Below are positions 1 through 7,422 of a stretch of 27,387 nt of DNA, in pieces. The notes beneath the pieces are model-generated. The model made no database searches and was not told the DNA's origin. It was given only the letters and a program-made list of their open reading frames with translations. The stretch's first letter is position 1, and the number at the start of each line of letters is the position of its first letter. The translations under genes and the position numbers were made by a program. Origin of the DNA: Congregibacter sp. (lineage in GTDB: Bacteria > Pseudomonadota > Gammaproteobacteria > Pseudomonadales > Halieaceae); NCBI GenBank assembly GCA_013911345.1, contig JACETJ010000002.1, positions 1 to 27,387 on the forward strand. Direction: 5' to 3'.

Positions 1-104
1 CCTTGGCGGAGAAGACCGCCGATCTGGTTTTGGACGGTGGTCAGGATGTTGCCGTCACCACTGTGGCGGTAGTCGATTATCTTAATCGCGGGTCGCCTAA
101 CTGA
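1..104 (+). CDS. 3' end of an unidentified protein (partial)
   Basis: An open frame enters from the left edge (first full codon at base 3) and stops at TGA 102-104. It gives about 33 residues rich in Val, Ala and Asp, ending in DYLNRGSPN. The composition looks like real coding sequence, because the other frames hit stops or give unlikely Cys/Arg-rich peptides. It is too short to name a family. It points toward the HNH gene on the other strand, 54 bases away. I see no clear terminator between them. Confidence 0.5.
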   Translation, partial: LAEKTADLVLDGGQDVAVTTVAVVDYLNRGSPN

Positions 105-158
105 GCGTGCGCGGCCATCTTCAAGCGGCTTCATGATCCCGATTTCGCTGGGGTTAGC

Positions 159-434
159 TCATTGTTCCCGCTGTTTCGCGACCCATTCGAAGTGTCTTGC
201 CAGCGTTTCATCAGCTATGAGCGCACCCAGCGTGCTGAATTGACGAGCAAGGGTCATTTCGTCGTACTCGCGGTGAATGCCATGGTGACATAGTCGGCAG
301 ACATGGATGCCTCGCTGAAGCTCGGCCTTTTTAAAGTGCCGCTTGAAATGCGCCCTGCGATGGACTTTCTTGGGGATCAGGTGGTGCAAAGTGAGTGGAA
401 CCCTGCGATGACAGCACGCGCAGGGTCCTGGCAT
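159..434 (-). CDS. Small HNH-type zinc nuclease-like protein
   Basis: This 91-residue protein has the layout of a compact HNH/treble-clef domain. A first zinc pair is C5/C8, a His-His-Leu-Ile-Pro-Lys core sits at residues 17-22, a second zinc pair is C46/C49, and further histidines lie at 50, 51 and 54. HNH folds of this kind cut nucleic acid with a single metal, and the family is usually annotated as HNH endonuclease. No DNA-recognition domain is visible and the cellular role of these short versions is unknown. The ATG lies 8 bases after the stop of the glutathione peroxidase gene, so the two are probably cotranscribed and translationally linked. A purely structural zinc protein is the alternative. 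Confidence 0.75.
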   Translation of the reverse strand: MPGPCACCHRRVPLTLHHLIPKKVHRRAHFKRHFKKAELQRGIHVCRLCHHGIHREYDEMTLARQFSTLGALIADETLARHFEWVAKQREQ

Positions 435-442
435 TGCCCGGA

Positions 443-994
443 TCAGCTATTTGCCGAGGGAAGCGCCGCCTCAATTGCCGCACGCATCTCTTCGCTATCG
501 GGCTTCACGCCACTGGAAAATTGTTGCACAACGTCACCAGCTGGTGAGACCAGATACTTGTTGAAGTTCCAGCGCGGGTAGCCTGCAGCCTCTCCCAGCC
601 CGCGGAAGACGGGGTTCGCGTCGGAGCCGCGAACGGCTGATGTGGCGATCACCGGGAAGGTCACGTCGTATTTTTCAAAGCAGACCTCCGCGGCGTCTCC
701 TTCGTCATTATCTTCCTGAAAAAAATCGTCGCTGGAGAACCCCAGCACGACCAAGCCCTTGTCTTCGTATGTTTGGTGAACCTGTTCCAAGCTCTCAAAC
801 TGCGAGGTGTAACCACAGTAGCTGGCGGTATTGACGATCAATAGTGCTTTGCCCTCATAGGCATCGCAGAACTGAACGGTATCGGTGGACGCCAATTTTC
901 GCATCGAGTGGTTGAGAAAATCCGGACAAGAGGCGAACACGGCGTGGCTATAGAGCGTTGCCAGTGCGGCCAGAGTCAATACAAGGTGCTTCAT
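443..994 (-). CDS. Exported glutathione peroxidase family protein
   Basis: The 183-residue product is a thiol-dependent peroxidase of the GPx fold. The first 21 residues form a signal peptide (Lys, hydrophobic core, AVFA cut site), so it should act in the periplasm. The peroxidatic cysteine is C60 in NTASYCGYTSQ. The WNF motif (W142, N143) is present, and C105 sits where two-cysteine, thioredoxin-type GPx enzymes have the resolving cysteine. The usual catalytic Gln in the GFPCNQF-like loop is replaced: residues 85-92 read GFSSDDFF. Such Asp-containing loops occur in a bacterial subfamily as far as I recall. AGGAA lies about 10 bases before the ATG. The HNH gene follows 8 bases downstream. The reductant is more likely a thioredoxin-like protein than glutathione. 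Confidence 0.9.
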   Translation of the reverse strand: MKHLVLTLAALATLYSHAVFASCPDFLNHSMRKLASTDTVQFCDAYEGKALLIVNTASYCGYTSQFESLEQVHQTYEDKGLVVLGFSSDDFFQEDNDEGDAAEVCFEKYDVTFPVIATSAVRGSDANPVFRGLGEAAGYPRWNFNKYLVSPAGDVVQQFSSGVKPDSEEMRAAIEAALPSANS

Positions 995-1161
995 AAGGCT
1001 GTGTTCCTATGGATTCTGCCTTTATACGTGTCGCCCTGACGGCCAGATGCCTGTTCTGTGATGAGCTACGGGTGAAGTCACAGTGATGACGGCGCGCCTA
1101 CGCCATTCAAGCTCGCCTGTTTAACCTCTCAGCGGCTGCCAGTTGGAGGCTCGCAGCGTCG

Positions 1162-2121
1162 TTAGCGCTCGAAAGTCGGCGTGCGGTCCACCGCAGATTG
1201 GACGAAGGCGAATATAGTTTGTCGGGTCCATTCAGGTCGGCAGGGGTGCGCGGCGACATGAGTGCCCCATTCTTCTTTGCCATCGAGGCAGGCCTCTTCT
1301 ACCGAAATGGGGGGCACCCGGGCTAGGGTGACCCGAGGGTTGGTGCTGGCGAGCTCGCTAGCGAACGGTGAGCGCGTTACCGGATCGTCCCAGTCCTGCA
1401 TCAGCAGTATGGGTAAGTCCAGTGTCTTGGCCATCGCCAACGGGCTTGTTCCACCATGAGGCAGGCCATACTGGTATATCGCCGCTCGTGCAGCGATAGC
1501 AAATAGTGGCGCGGGAAGGCCAGTTTCGATCTCGCCTCCTTCCATCATGCTGTCCAGCACGTCGAGTAGCGGATCCAGCAGGACCAACGCATCGGCTTTG
1601 AGTCCATTCATCATCGCGTGGATCACCGTGCTACCGCCCATCGAAGCGCCCAGCAGAATTCTTGGCCGGGCACTGGGCTGATGTTGATCCAGCCATTGAG
1701 CAGTAGCGACCACATCAGGCCATTCAGCGAGGCCCATTCGCAACGTCCCGTCTGTTACCGGCGAGTTGCCATGGTTGCGGATGTCCATCGTCACAACCGA
1801 TATGTTCAGCTCGTGTAACGTTCGATAAAAATCCAGTGAGCCGATGTACTGCGATATCCGATTGGAGCCAGCGCCGTGCACAAAAATCAGGTCGGCGATC
1901 GGCTCTGAGGCGGGGATCCACCAGCCTTCCAGTAACAGGCCGTCGCTGGGTATTTTTATGTCCTGATAATCGAGGCCGCGGCTGGCGGGTGTCTCATTGA
2001 CCCGGTAGGGCGTAGTCGAAATCATGTGCGCGGGCGCCCAAAAAACGGAGAGTAGTACCCAGGCAGTGAGCAAGCCCATCGTGACCCACAAGGTACTTTT
2101 TATTCGCCGAGTCAATGTCAT
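1162..2121 (-). CDS. Membrane-anchored alpha/beta hydrolase
   Basis: This is a serine hydrolase of the alpha/beta fold, substrate unknown. Numbered from ATG 2121 (319 residues), a single transmembrane segment at about residues 10-28 anchors the enzyme, with the catalytic domain probably periplasmic. The oxyanion loop is HGAGSN near residue 82, the nucleophile is S160 in GASMGG, and the likely acid and base are an Asp in DWDD (245/246) and H288 in GTHVAAH. A longer frame would start at 2154 inside the preceding acyltransferase gene. I prefer the ATG five bases after that gene's stop because it leaves a compact N-terminus followed directly by the membrane segment. Its place behind a PlsC-like gene suggests lipid or ester metabolism. 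That is inference. Confidence 0.85.
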   Translation of the reverse strand: MTLTRRIKSTLWVTMGLLTAWVLLSVFWAPAHMISTTPYRVNETPASRGLDYQDIKIPSDGLLLEGWWIPASEPIADLIFVHGAGSNRISQYIGSLDFYRTLHELNISVVTMDIRNHGNSPVTDGTLRMGLAEWPDVVATAQWLDQHQPSARPRILLGASMGGSTVIHAMMNGLKADALVLLDPLLDVLDSMMEGGEIETGLPAPLFAIAARAAIYQYGLPHGGTSPLAMAKTLDLPILLMQDWDDPVTRSPFASELASTNPRVTLARVPPISVEEACLDGKEEWGTHVAAHPCRPEWTRQTIFAFVQSAVDRTPTFER

Positions 2122-2126
2122 GTCAA

Positions 2127-2993
2127 TTAGGCCGACAGCACGCGTCGTAGCCAACTGTCTTGGTGACGCTCTTGTTCTCTCAATAGCAAAAGGGCTTCGA
2201 TCTCTTTTTCGATTGCCTTGGCGAACTGCCGTCTTAGGGCGGTCAGTTTTTGTGCGGACAGTGTCTGGCCTGCATATTGCTCGAGATCAATTGGCGTCCC
2301 GATGGCGAAATAAGTGGTTTTAGGTTTGGGTAAAGGTCCGCCCAGCATGCCCACAGGGACGGGCGGTACTAGATCAGAGCGAAGATCTTTCGGCAATAAG
2401 CCGGCTTTCATGAGCATTTTCAGGGGTGCCGAATTGAAAAGCGCCTGTGACGACATGGCATGGTCGTAGTACTCATCGGGCCCGACCGACGCGACAGGTA
2501 CCACCGTATAACCCGCTTTGGCTGCTAGCCTGACGAACCCGTAACGCTGCTTCCATTGCAATTGATATCGTGCCTCAGGGGGCTTAACAGATTCATAGGC
2601 GCCGCCCGGATATAAAAGGAGGTCGTCGCCGCGTGCCATCAGTCGTTCGACGATGGGTGCCTGACCGGACACGCCTCCCATTGCGTGGGCGATGGCCGCG
2701 TATTGGGTGTTGGCAAACAGCGTCTTGTCGCCGAGCGCTTTGACATAGCGGCCGTGGTCGTAATACAGGTACAGATGAAACAGTGCAGCATCTACGGCCA
2801 TAAAGGCGTGGTTGCCGATAAACAATGCCGGCTTATCTGGCAAGTTTTCGATACCAACGAACTTGGGCTTGAACCAGGCGCGTGCTAGCCCCGCCGCCAG
2901 TGCGACCTGGGGGGCGGTAGGCATGCCATAGCGGGAGACGTACGCCACGTAGGCATCCGGGTCTGATTTTGGGCAGGGTGCGCGCTGTATCAT
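2127..2993 (-). CDS. Lysophospholipid acyltransferase family protein (PlsC/DGAT-like)
   Basis: The 288-residue protein belongs to the glycerolipid acyltransferase superfamily, which moves an acyl chain from a thioester donor to a lipid hydroxyl. The catalytic block is GNHAFMAVDAA, with H62 and D68 spaced H-x5-D, the looser spacing I associate with the MGAT/DGAT-like branch rather than the H-x4-D of classic PlsC. A second block is LLLYPGGAYE at residues 125-134, matching the FPEG-type acceptor-binding loop. Hydrophobic stretches suggest peripheral or monotopic attachment at the inner membrane. The alpha/beta hydrolase gene begins five bases after its stop, so they form an operon. The start ATG lies in the divergent region shared with the EamA gene. 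The acceptor lipid cannot be told from sequence. Confidence 0.85.
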   Translation of the reverse strand: MIQRAPCPKSDPDAYVAYVSRYGMPTAPQVALAAGLARAWFKPKFVGIENLPDKPALFIGNHAFMAVDAALFHLYLYYDHGRYVKALGDKTLFANTQYAAIAHAMGGVSGQAPIVERLMARGDDLLLYPGGAYESVKPPEARYQLQWKQRYGFVRLAAKAGYTVVPVASVGPDEYYDHAMSSQALFNSAPLKMLMKAGLLPKDLRSDLVPPVPVGMLGGPLPKPKTTYFAIGTPIDLEQYAGQTLSAQKLTALRRQFAKAIEKEIEALLLLREQERHQDSWLRRVLSA

Positions 2994-3009
2994 GGTTTAC
3001 ACTCAGTCG

Positions 3010-3021
3010 AGCTCGCGAGCT
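3010..3021. promoter_or_regulatory. 12-bp perfect palindrome in divergent promoter region
   Basis: AGCTCGCGAGCT equals its own reverse complement. It lies in the 96-base gap between the acyltransferase (leftward) and the EamA transporter (rightward), 17 bases upstream of the acyltransferase ATG. This is where a dimeric repressor could control one or both genes. No regulator gene is adjacent, and a palindrome of this length in G+C-rich DNA can arise by chance. Confidence 0.25.
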
Positions 3022-3089
3022 TAGCAAAACTTTCTCTATATTTTAGCGGCACTATTGCGCGGTGGCGTGGCGGTAAAACCTGAATTTTT

Positions 3090-3977
3090 ATGACAGAAAA
3101 CACGTTTAAACACTGGGCTTTGCTTGGGTATCTCGTCCTCGTATGGGGTTTTGCGTTCGCATTGATCGCAGTGGCGCTGGAGTCCTTTCACCCGCTATTC
3201 ATTGTTTGGTGCCGATTGTGGATGGGCGCGCTGGTCGTCTGGTGCGTGTGGCGATGGCGTGGACGGCGATGGAGTCTGGGCCGAGAGTGGTGGCCTAGGC
3301 TCACGCTGTTAAGTTTGACAGGCAATATCATTCCGTTCTCATTGATTGCCTGGGCGGAGCAGACAGTCCCCTCAGCCGAGGTGGGCATACTCATGGCCCT
3401 GATGCCTATCGCTACTTTGCTCCTCGCCCATTGGTTGTTGGATCACGAGCCGCTCACCTGGCGACGGTTCGCCGGCGTGGTGGTGGGATTTGCTGGCGTT
3501 GGCCTGTTGGTGGGCGACGATTTGCTCTCTGCAGGTGCCAGCGGTCAGTGGCCGGGGCAGGCCGCTGCATTGCTGGCAACGGTCAGCTACGCTTTCAACG
3601 GTGTCTATGCAAAACGCCTGCCGGCCCAGGACCCAGTGGCACTGTCCGTGGGCACGCTAGTGATTGGCAGCCTGTTGTTGGTGGTGCCTGCGCTCTGGGC
3701 TCAGCTAGCGGGGCCCGGTTTGGCTGTAACGGTGGAGGCGGCAAGTGTGTTGGTGGTGCTGGGCGTGATGGCAACGGGCGTCGCTACCTGGTGCTATTTT
3801 GTGGTTGTAACGCAGAGAGGCCCGGGCTTTCTATCGACCATCAACTATCTGATTCCCGCTGTTGCCTTCGCGGCCGGCACGTTCTTCTTAGCCGAACCCT
3901 GGGGCTGGGAGCACGTGGTTGCGCTGGCAATGATTCTTGTTGGAGTGAGCCTGATACAGGTTAGGCGGGCGGGTTAG
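3090..3977 (+). CDS. EamA/DMT-family transporter
   Basis: The 295-residue product is almost wholly hydrophobic with about ten predicted membrane helices in two tandem EamA repeats, the layout of drug/metabolite transporters such as RhaT-like and YdcZ/YedA-like carriers. Recognisable pieces are the first helix with WGFAFALIAVALESFHP, the AEQTVPSAEVGILMALMPI stretch that ends repeat one, and GPGFLSTINYLIPAVAFAAG in repeat two. The protein sits in the inner membrane and probably exports a small metabolite or amino acid; the substrate is not predictable. No clear Shine-Dalgarno precedes the ATG, which follows a T-run. It converges with the HAD gene, with only 3 bases between the two stops and no visible terminator. 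Confidence 0.9.
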   Translation: MTENTFKHWALLGYLVLVWGFAFALIAVALESFHPLFIVWCRLWMGALVVWCVWRWRGRRWSLGREWWPRLTLLSLTGNIIPFSLIAWAEQTVPSAEVGILMALMPIATLLLAHWLLDHEPLTWRRFAGVVVGFAGVGLLVGDDLLSAGASGQWPGQAAALLATVSYAFNGVYAKRLPAQDPVALSVGTLVIGSLLLVVPALWAQLAGPGLAVTVEAASVLVVLGVMATGVATWCYFVVVTQRGPGFLSTINYLIPAVAFAAGTFFLAEPWGWEHVVALAMILVGVSLIQVRRAG

Positions 3978-3980
3978 CGT

Positions 3981-4832
3981 TTAGAGCTGAAACCGCTGGC
4001 GGAGAAAACGTGCCACGCCGTCTTCGTCGTGATGCCCGATAACTTCGTCTGCGGCGTTAAGAATCACGGGGTCAGCATTCGCTGGGGCGTAGCACTCGGT
4101 GGCGCATTCAAACATGCTCAAATCGTTGTCGCCGTCACCAAAAGCAATCACGTGGTCAATCTCCAGCTCTTTTCGCAGATGGTTGATCCCGTTGCCTTTG
4201 CTACCGAGGCTGTGGTGAATGTCGATCCAGTGCAGGGCCGGCTCTTTAGTCGCACGCTCGCCCATCTCACGTTCGTGAATCGCAATGCCAGAGTACGCGA
4301 CGAGGTGGGGCTCATCAGCGATGCTTGCGCTGACTCTTTCGACTGCTTCGGCGCTGCCCAGAGAGAACACGTTAATGACGCTGATTTCGTTGGGCATCGC
4401 TGTCAGGGGCGCTAGTGGCAGCTGTCGTTCTGCTTCAAACAGGTCGGCCAGCTTGTGTTCGCTCTTGCTCTTCAGCGGCCCGTGGTAGAGGGCATGACGC
4501 TGCCCGGGCTGTAGCGAGAAAACGAATGGCGTCAGGTCATTGAGGGTAAAGGCAGCCAGCACATGCCATACCTCCTCACGGGTCAGTAAATGGTGGTGAC
4601 TGTATCGCGCCTCTTCTGGTGACCAAATGATTGCGCCGTTTTTAAGAATCAACGGTAGCGTGAAGTAATGGTCCTTGATTGGCGCAGTGGCGGCCTGCAA
4701 TGTCCTCCCCGTCGCGACGGTGTAGGGGATATTGCGGGCCCGCATTTTGGCGAGCGTGTCGGCGGTATAGGTCGATATTTTTGAGCCCTTATTCAGCAAG
4801 GTGCCATCTAGATCAAAAACGACCAGTGTCAT
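3981..4832 (-). CDS. Cof-type HAD-IIB phosphatase
   Basis: A 283-residue haloacid dehalogenase superfamily hydrolase. Motif I is DLDGT (nucleophile D7, acid/base D9), motif II is T41 in ATGRT, motif III is K212 in SKGNGI, and motif IV is FGDGDND at 231-237. The roughly 110-residue insert between motifs II and III is the C2B cap of the Cof/YbiV type. These enzymes dephosphorylate sugar phosphates, nucleotides or cofactor precursors such as FMN and PLP, and specificity cannot be read from sequence. The gene starts 49 bases after the DUF3501 gene on the same strand, so it may be the last member of that transcript, though a functional link is not shown. Confidence 0.9.
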   Translation of the reverse strand: MTLVVFDLDGTLLNKGSKISTYTADTLAKMRARNIPYTVATGRTLQAATAPIKDHYFTLPLILKNGAIIWSPEEARYSHHHLLTREEVWHVLAAFTLNDLTPFVFSLQPGQRHALYHGPLKSKSEHKLADLFEAERQLPLAPLTAMPNEISVINVFSLGSAEAVERVSASIADEPHLVAYSGIAIHEREMGERATKEPALHWIDIHHSLGSKGNGINHLRKELEIDHVIAFGDGDNDLSMFECATECYAPANADPVILNAADEVIGHHDEDGVARFLRQRFQL

Positions 4833-4881
4833 GCTTTAGACACCGGCTCGGTAGGGTGCTGCCTCACCGCTCGCCATGCTC

Positions 4882-5478
4882 TTAATGCTCCGTTAGTACC
4901 AAGTCGGCTGTCAGTGACTCCCGTATGACGGCAGGAACCTCGTAGCGATCGATCGGATAGCTCGGATGGTCAATGCCCGCATATAGAGTGGCGCCGTCTT
5001 TCAGCGCATTGATCTGCTCTGGCGTCACCTCAAAGCGAAGGAAGTGCACCGAAGCGGTTTTGTCTGCTGTGGTGCGATCAAGGTCTTCATCGGCAATCGG
5101 CACGATGCGATCGAGGTCCCCCACTTGGAGCCATATCCGGTCTTCAATGCCAATCATCTCACCTAGACGCACCGCGCGTTGCGCAGGGTCGGGAATTTCA
5201 ATCATGAAAGTGGCTTTCCAATTGTGGCCATCGGGAATGAGCGGGTTGTAGGCGCTTAGCTCTTCTTCGATACCCTCTGCTTCAAAGACTCTCTCGATGC
5301 GGAGCATCTCCTGAATCTGGTAGCGAATAGTGGTGGCATCTTCAAAATAAAGCCGAGCGTGCTCGCCGAGCGCCAGCTGTCGGTTTTTCTTGTGAGCCAT
5401 TACCTCAGCTCGAAAGTCAGAGCGCTTGGTGGCGTACTCCTCAAGGCTCCACAAGTCATCACGGGTTAGATGTGTCAT
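4882..5478 (-). CDS. DUF3501 family protein
   Basis: The 198-residue protein matches my recollection of DUF3501: an acidic N-terminus (LTRDDLWSLEEYA), the conserved HARLYFEDATTIRYQIQEML stretch at about residues 39-58, then a NPLIPDGHNWKATFMIE segment and a mixed beta-rich C-terminal half. There are no cysteines, no signal peptide and no membrane segment, so it should be cytoplasmic and is unlikely to bind a metal cluster itself. AGGGAA precedes the ATG at good spacing. The family has no assigned reaction that I know. It is typically found next to a two-cluster Fe-S/CCG protein and a rubrerythrin, exactly as here, so I infer a role as partner or regulator in that redox module. Confidence 0.85.
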   Translation of the reverse strand: MTHLTRDDLWSLEEYATKRSDFRAEVMAHKKNRQLALGEHARLYFEDATTIRYQIQEMLRIERVFEAEGIEEELSAYNPLIPDGHNWKATFMIEIPDPAQRAVRLGEMIGIEDRIWLQVGDLDRIVPIADEDLDRTTADKTASVHFLRFEVTPEQINALKDGATLYAGIDHPSYPIDRYEVPAVIRESLTADLVLTEH

Positions 5479-5527
5479 GTTCGTTCCCTCGAATGTGTAT
5501 TGAATAAATTTCGGTCAGTTTAGAGGA

Positions 5528-6850
5528 TTACAGCCCATAGGCCTCGCGCAGCAGTGTCATTGGGTGCTCCGCTTTGTCCACCTTCTCTGAGAGATGGGCG
5601 ATGTGCTCTCCCGCCATAGGGCAGTCGCTGATGAAACGATCAGGCGCTTGTTCATCGACCTTGCGGACGGTGGGTCGCGCAATCTTCACCGATTTGTCTC
5701 GGGTTTCTTTTTTGACGGCGTAGGTGCCGTCATGACCCGAGCAGCGCTCGTAAGCAGTAACGTCGCTGTCGTTGATCAGGTTCAGCACGTCCCTGGTTTT
5801 CAGGCCAATATTCTGCACTCGCTGGTGGCAAGCCACCTGGTACGCCACGCTGCCCAACGCTGATGTGAATTCGGTCTTGAGCGCGTCACCTTTGTGTCGC
5901 GCCCACAGGTACTCGAATGGGTCGTAGAAGGCCTTCTGCACCTTGATGACGTCCGGATCATCGGGATACATCAATGGCAGCTCCTGTTTGTACATGAGCA
6001 CGCAGGAGGGGATGGGGGCTGTGAGATCGTAGCCCTCATCCACCAGCTTGGCTAAAACGGGTATGTTGGCCTGCTTCAATGCGTCCACACTATCCAGATC
6101 TCCGAGCTCCAACTTCGGCATCCCACAGCACTGCTCCTTCGGCACGATATCGATGTGAATGCCGTTGTGTTGGAACACTTTGACAAAATCTTCCCCGACC
6201 TCAGGGCTATTGTAGTTGCCGTAGCAGGTGGCATAGAGCGCCACTTTGCCAGTGGTATTGCCCACTGGTTTTGGCTCCTGAGGCTCAAGCAAGGGCTTGA
6301 CCCGTTTGCGCAATGTTTTGCGGTGTAGTTTTGGCAGTGGCGCCTCGTGGTGAATATCCAGGCTGGCTGACAGAGCTTTTCTGAATACGCCGGTGTTGTT
6401 GAGGGCGTTCACTGTGATATCAATCAGCGGGATGGAGGTCGTGGACAGTAGCCTGTCCGTACTCGTCAAGGTGCGATCTCTCAGCGATGCGCCTTGGTTT
6501 TTGAATTTCTGTGCCTTGGCGCGCAGCATCAAATGGGGGAAGTCCACATTGAACTCGTGCGGTGGCACATACGGGCACTTTGTCAGATAGCACAAGTCAC
6601 AGAGGTAGCACTGTTCTGCGACCTTGCCGTAGTCGGCTTTGTCGACGCCGTCAACTTCCATCGTGTCTGACTCGTCAATCAAATCAAACAGTGTGGGAAA
6701 AGCGTCGCAGAGGCTGACGCAACGGCGACATCCATGACAGACATCAAAGACCCGCTCCAGCTCATGGTTGAGCGAGCCTTTGTCCCAAAAATCCTCACTC
6801 TGCCAATCCAGTGGATGCCGAGTGGGTGCGTCAATACTGCCTTCTTTCAT
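5528..6850 (-). CDS. Two-[4Fe-4S] ferredoxin / CCG-domain oxidoreductase (GlpC/HdrB-like)
   Basis: Counted from the ATG at 6850 the protein has 440 residues; residue numbers here use the longer GTG-started frame from 6901 (457). Two ferredoxin motifs hold C55/C58/C61/C65 and C98/C101/C104/C109, enough for two [4Fe-4S] clusters. They are followed by a CCG pair like that of GlpC and heterodisulfide reductase HdrB: CYGNYN (C226) with CCGMPK (C258, C259), then CHQRVQ (C358) with ERCSGHDG (C387). The second CCG reads CSG. C300 and C427 are also in the family block. No membrane helix is visible. These proteins pass electrons to or from a quinone, flavin or disulfide partner, but the substrate of this version is unknown. 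ATG 6850 is preferred because the GTG at 6901 has no Shine-Dalgarno. Confidence 0.88.
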   Translation of the reverse strand: MKEGSIDAPTRHPLDWQSEDFWDKGSLNHELERVFDVCHGCRRCVSLCDAFPTLFDLIDESDTMEVDGVDKADYGKVAEQCYLCDLCYLTKCPYVPPHEFNVDFPHLMLRAKAQKFKNQGASLRDRTLTSTDRLLSTTSIPLIDITVNALNNTGVFRKALSASLDIHHEAPLPKLHRKTLRKRVKPLLEPQEPKPVGNTTGKVALYATCYGNYNSPEVGEDFVKVFQHNGIHIDIVPKEQCCGMPKLELGDLDSVDALKQANIPVLAKLVDEGYDLTAPIPSCVLMYKQELPLMYPDDPDVIKVQKAFYDPFEYLWARHKGDALKTEFTSALGSVAYQVACHQRVQNIGLKTRDVLNLINDSDVTAYERCSGHDGTYAVKKETRDKSVKIARPTVRKVDEQAPDRFISDCPMAGEHIAHLSEKVDKAEHPMTLLREAYGL

Positions 6851-6945
6851 GACCTGTCGTGCTCTTGATAGCTGAATAATTTTCCGTGTCGGCGTTGCCA
6901 CCCAGTGGTGAACCGATCGGTGTGAAGCGGAGGTGGGCGTACGCC

Positions 6946-6981
6946 CGAAAAAATGAGGGGAGCAAAGTTGCTCCCCTCATT
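6946..6981 (-). terminator. Rho-independent terminator of the rubrerythrin gene
   Basis: Bases 6952-6981 form a near-perfect hairpin: a 12 to 14 bp stem built from AATGAGGGGAGC and its complement, with a very short loop. On the minus strand it is followed by six Ts, ending the transcript 22 bases after the rubrerythrin stop. It lies about 100 bases before the Fe-S gene start. The downstream genes therefore depend on read-through or on a promoter of their own. Confidence 0.9.
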
Positions 6982-7002
6982 GTGCTTGAGCGAGAGCTCG
7001 GA

Positions 7003-7422
7003 TTAACCGTCGAGGTTGTCCAGCGCTTTCTGGAAGCGGTTTGCGTGGCTGCGCTCAGCCTTAGCAAGCGTTTCGAACCAGTCTGCGATTTCGTCAAATC
7101 CTTCGTCACGCGCTGCCTTAGCCATACCAGGGTACATGTCGGTGTACTCGTGAGTCTCCCCCGCAATTGATGCCTCGAGATTCTTTTTGGTATCGCCCAT
7201 CGGCAGTCCGGTAGCAGGATCGCCGACTTCCTCTAAGTACTCCAGGTGACCGTGGGCATGACCTGTTTCGCCTTCTGCTGTGGAGCGGAAGACCGCGGCC
7301 ACATCGTTGTAACCCTCGACATCTGCCTTTGAGGCGAAGTAGAGGTAGCGTCGATTTGCTTGCGATTCACCAGCGAAAGCGTCCTTCAGGTTTTGCTCGG
7401 TAGCACTGCCTTTCAGTTCCAT
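7003..7422 (-). CDS. Rubrerythrin-like diiron protein without rubredoxin domain
   Basis: The 139-residue protein is a four-helix ferritin-like domain of the rubrerythrin family. Likely iron ligands are E19 in [13 protein letters not shown]50/E52 and H55 in [12 protein letters not shown]89 and E92 in [11 protein letters not shown], and E123 with H126 in [10 protein letters not shown]. The C-terminal rubredoxin FeS4 domain of classic rubrerythrin is absent, so an external electron donor is needed; the Fe-S protein downstream is the obvious candidate. Rubrerythrins reduce hydrogen peroxide to water in the cytoplasm. AAGGAG precedes the ATG. Its own terminator follows, suggesting higher expression than the genes behind it. 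A divergent oxyR gene supports peroxide control. Confidence 0.92.
   Translation of the reverse strand: MELKGSATEQNLKDAFAGESQANRRYLYFASKADVEGYNDVAAVFRSTAEGETGHAHGHLEYLEEVGDPATGLPMGDTKKNLEASIAGETHEYTDMYPGMAKAARDEGFDEIADWFETLAKAERSHANRFQKALDNLDG

Noticed and set aside
3431..3964. 177-codon plus-strand frame in another phase of the EamA gene
   Set aside because: It is Gly/Cys/Arg-rich and read from the same bases as a clear transporter.
6851..6901. N-terminal extension of the Fe-S protein from GTG 6901
   Set aside because: It has no Shine-Dalgarno; the ATG at 6850 is a more natural start.
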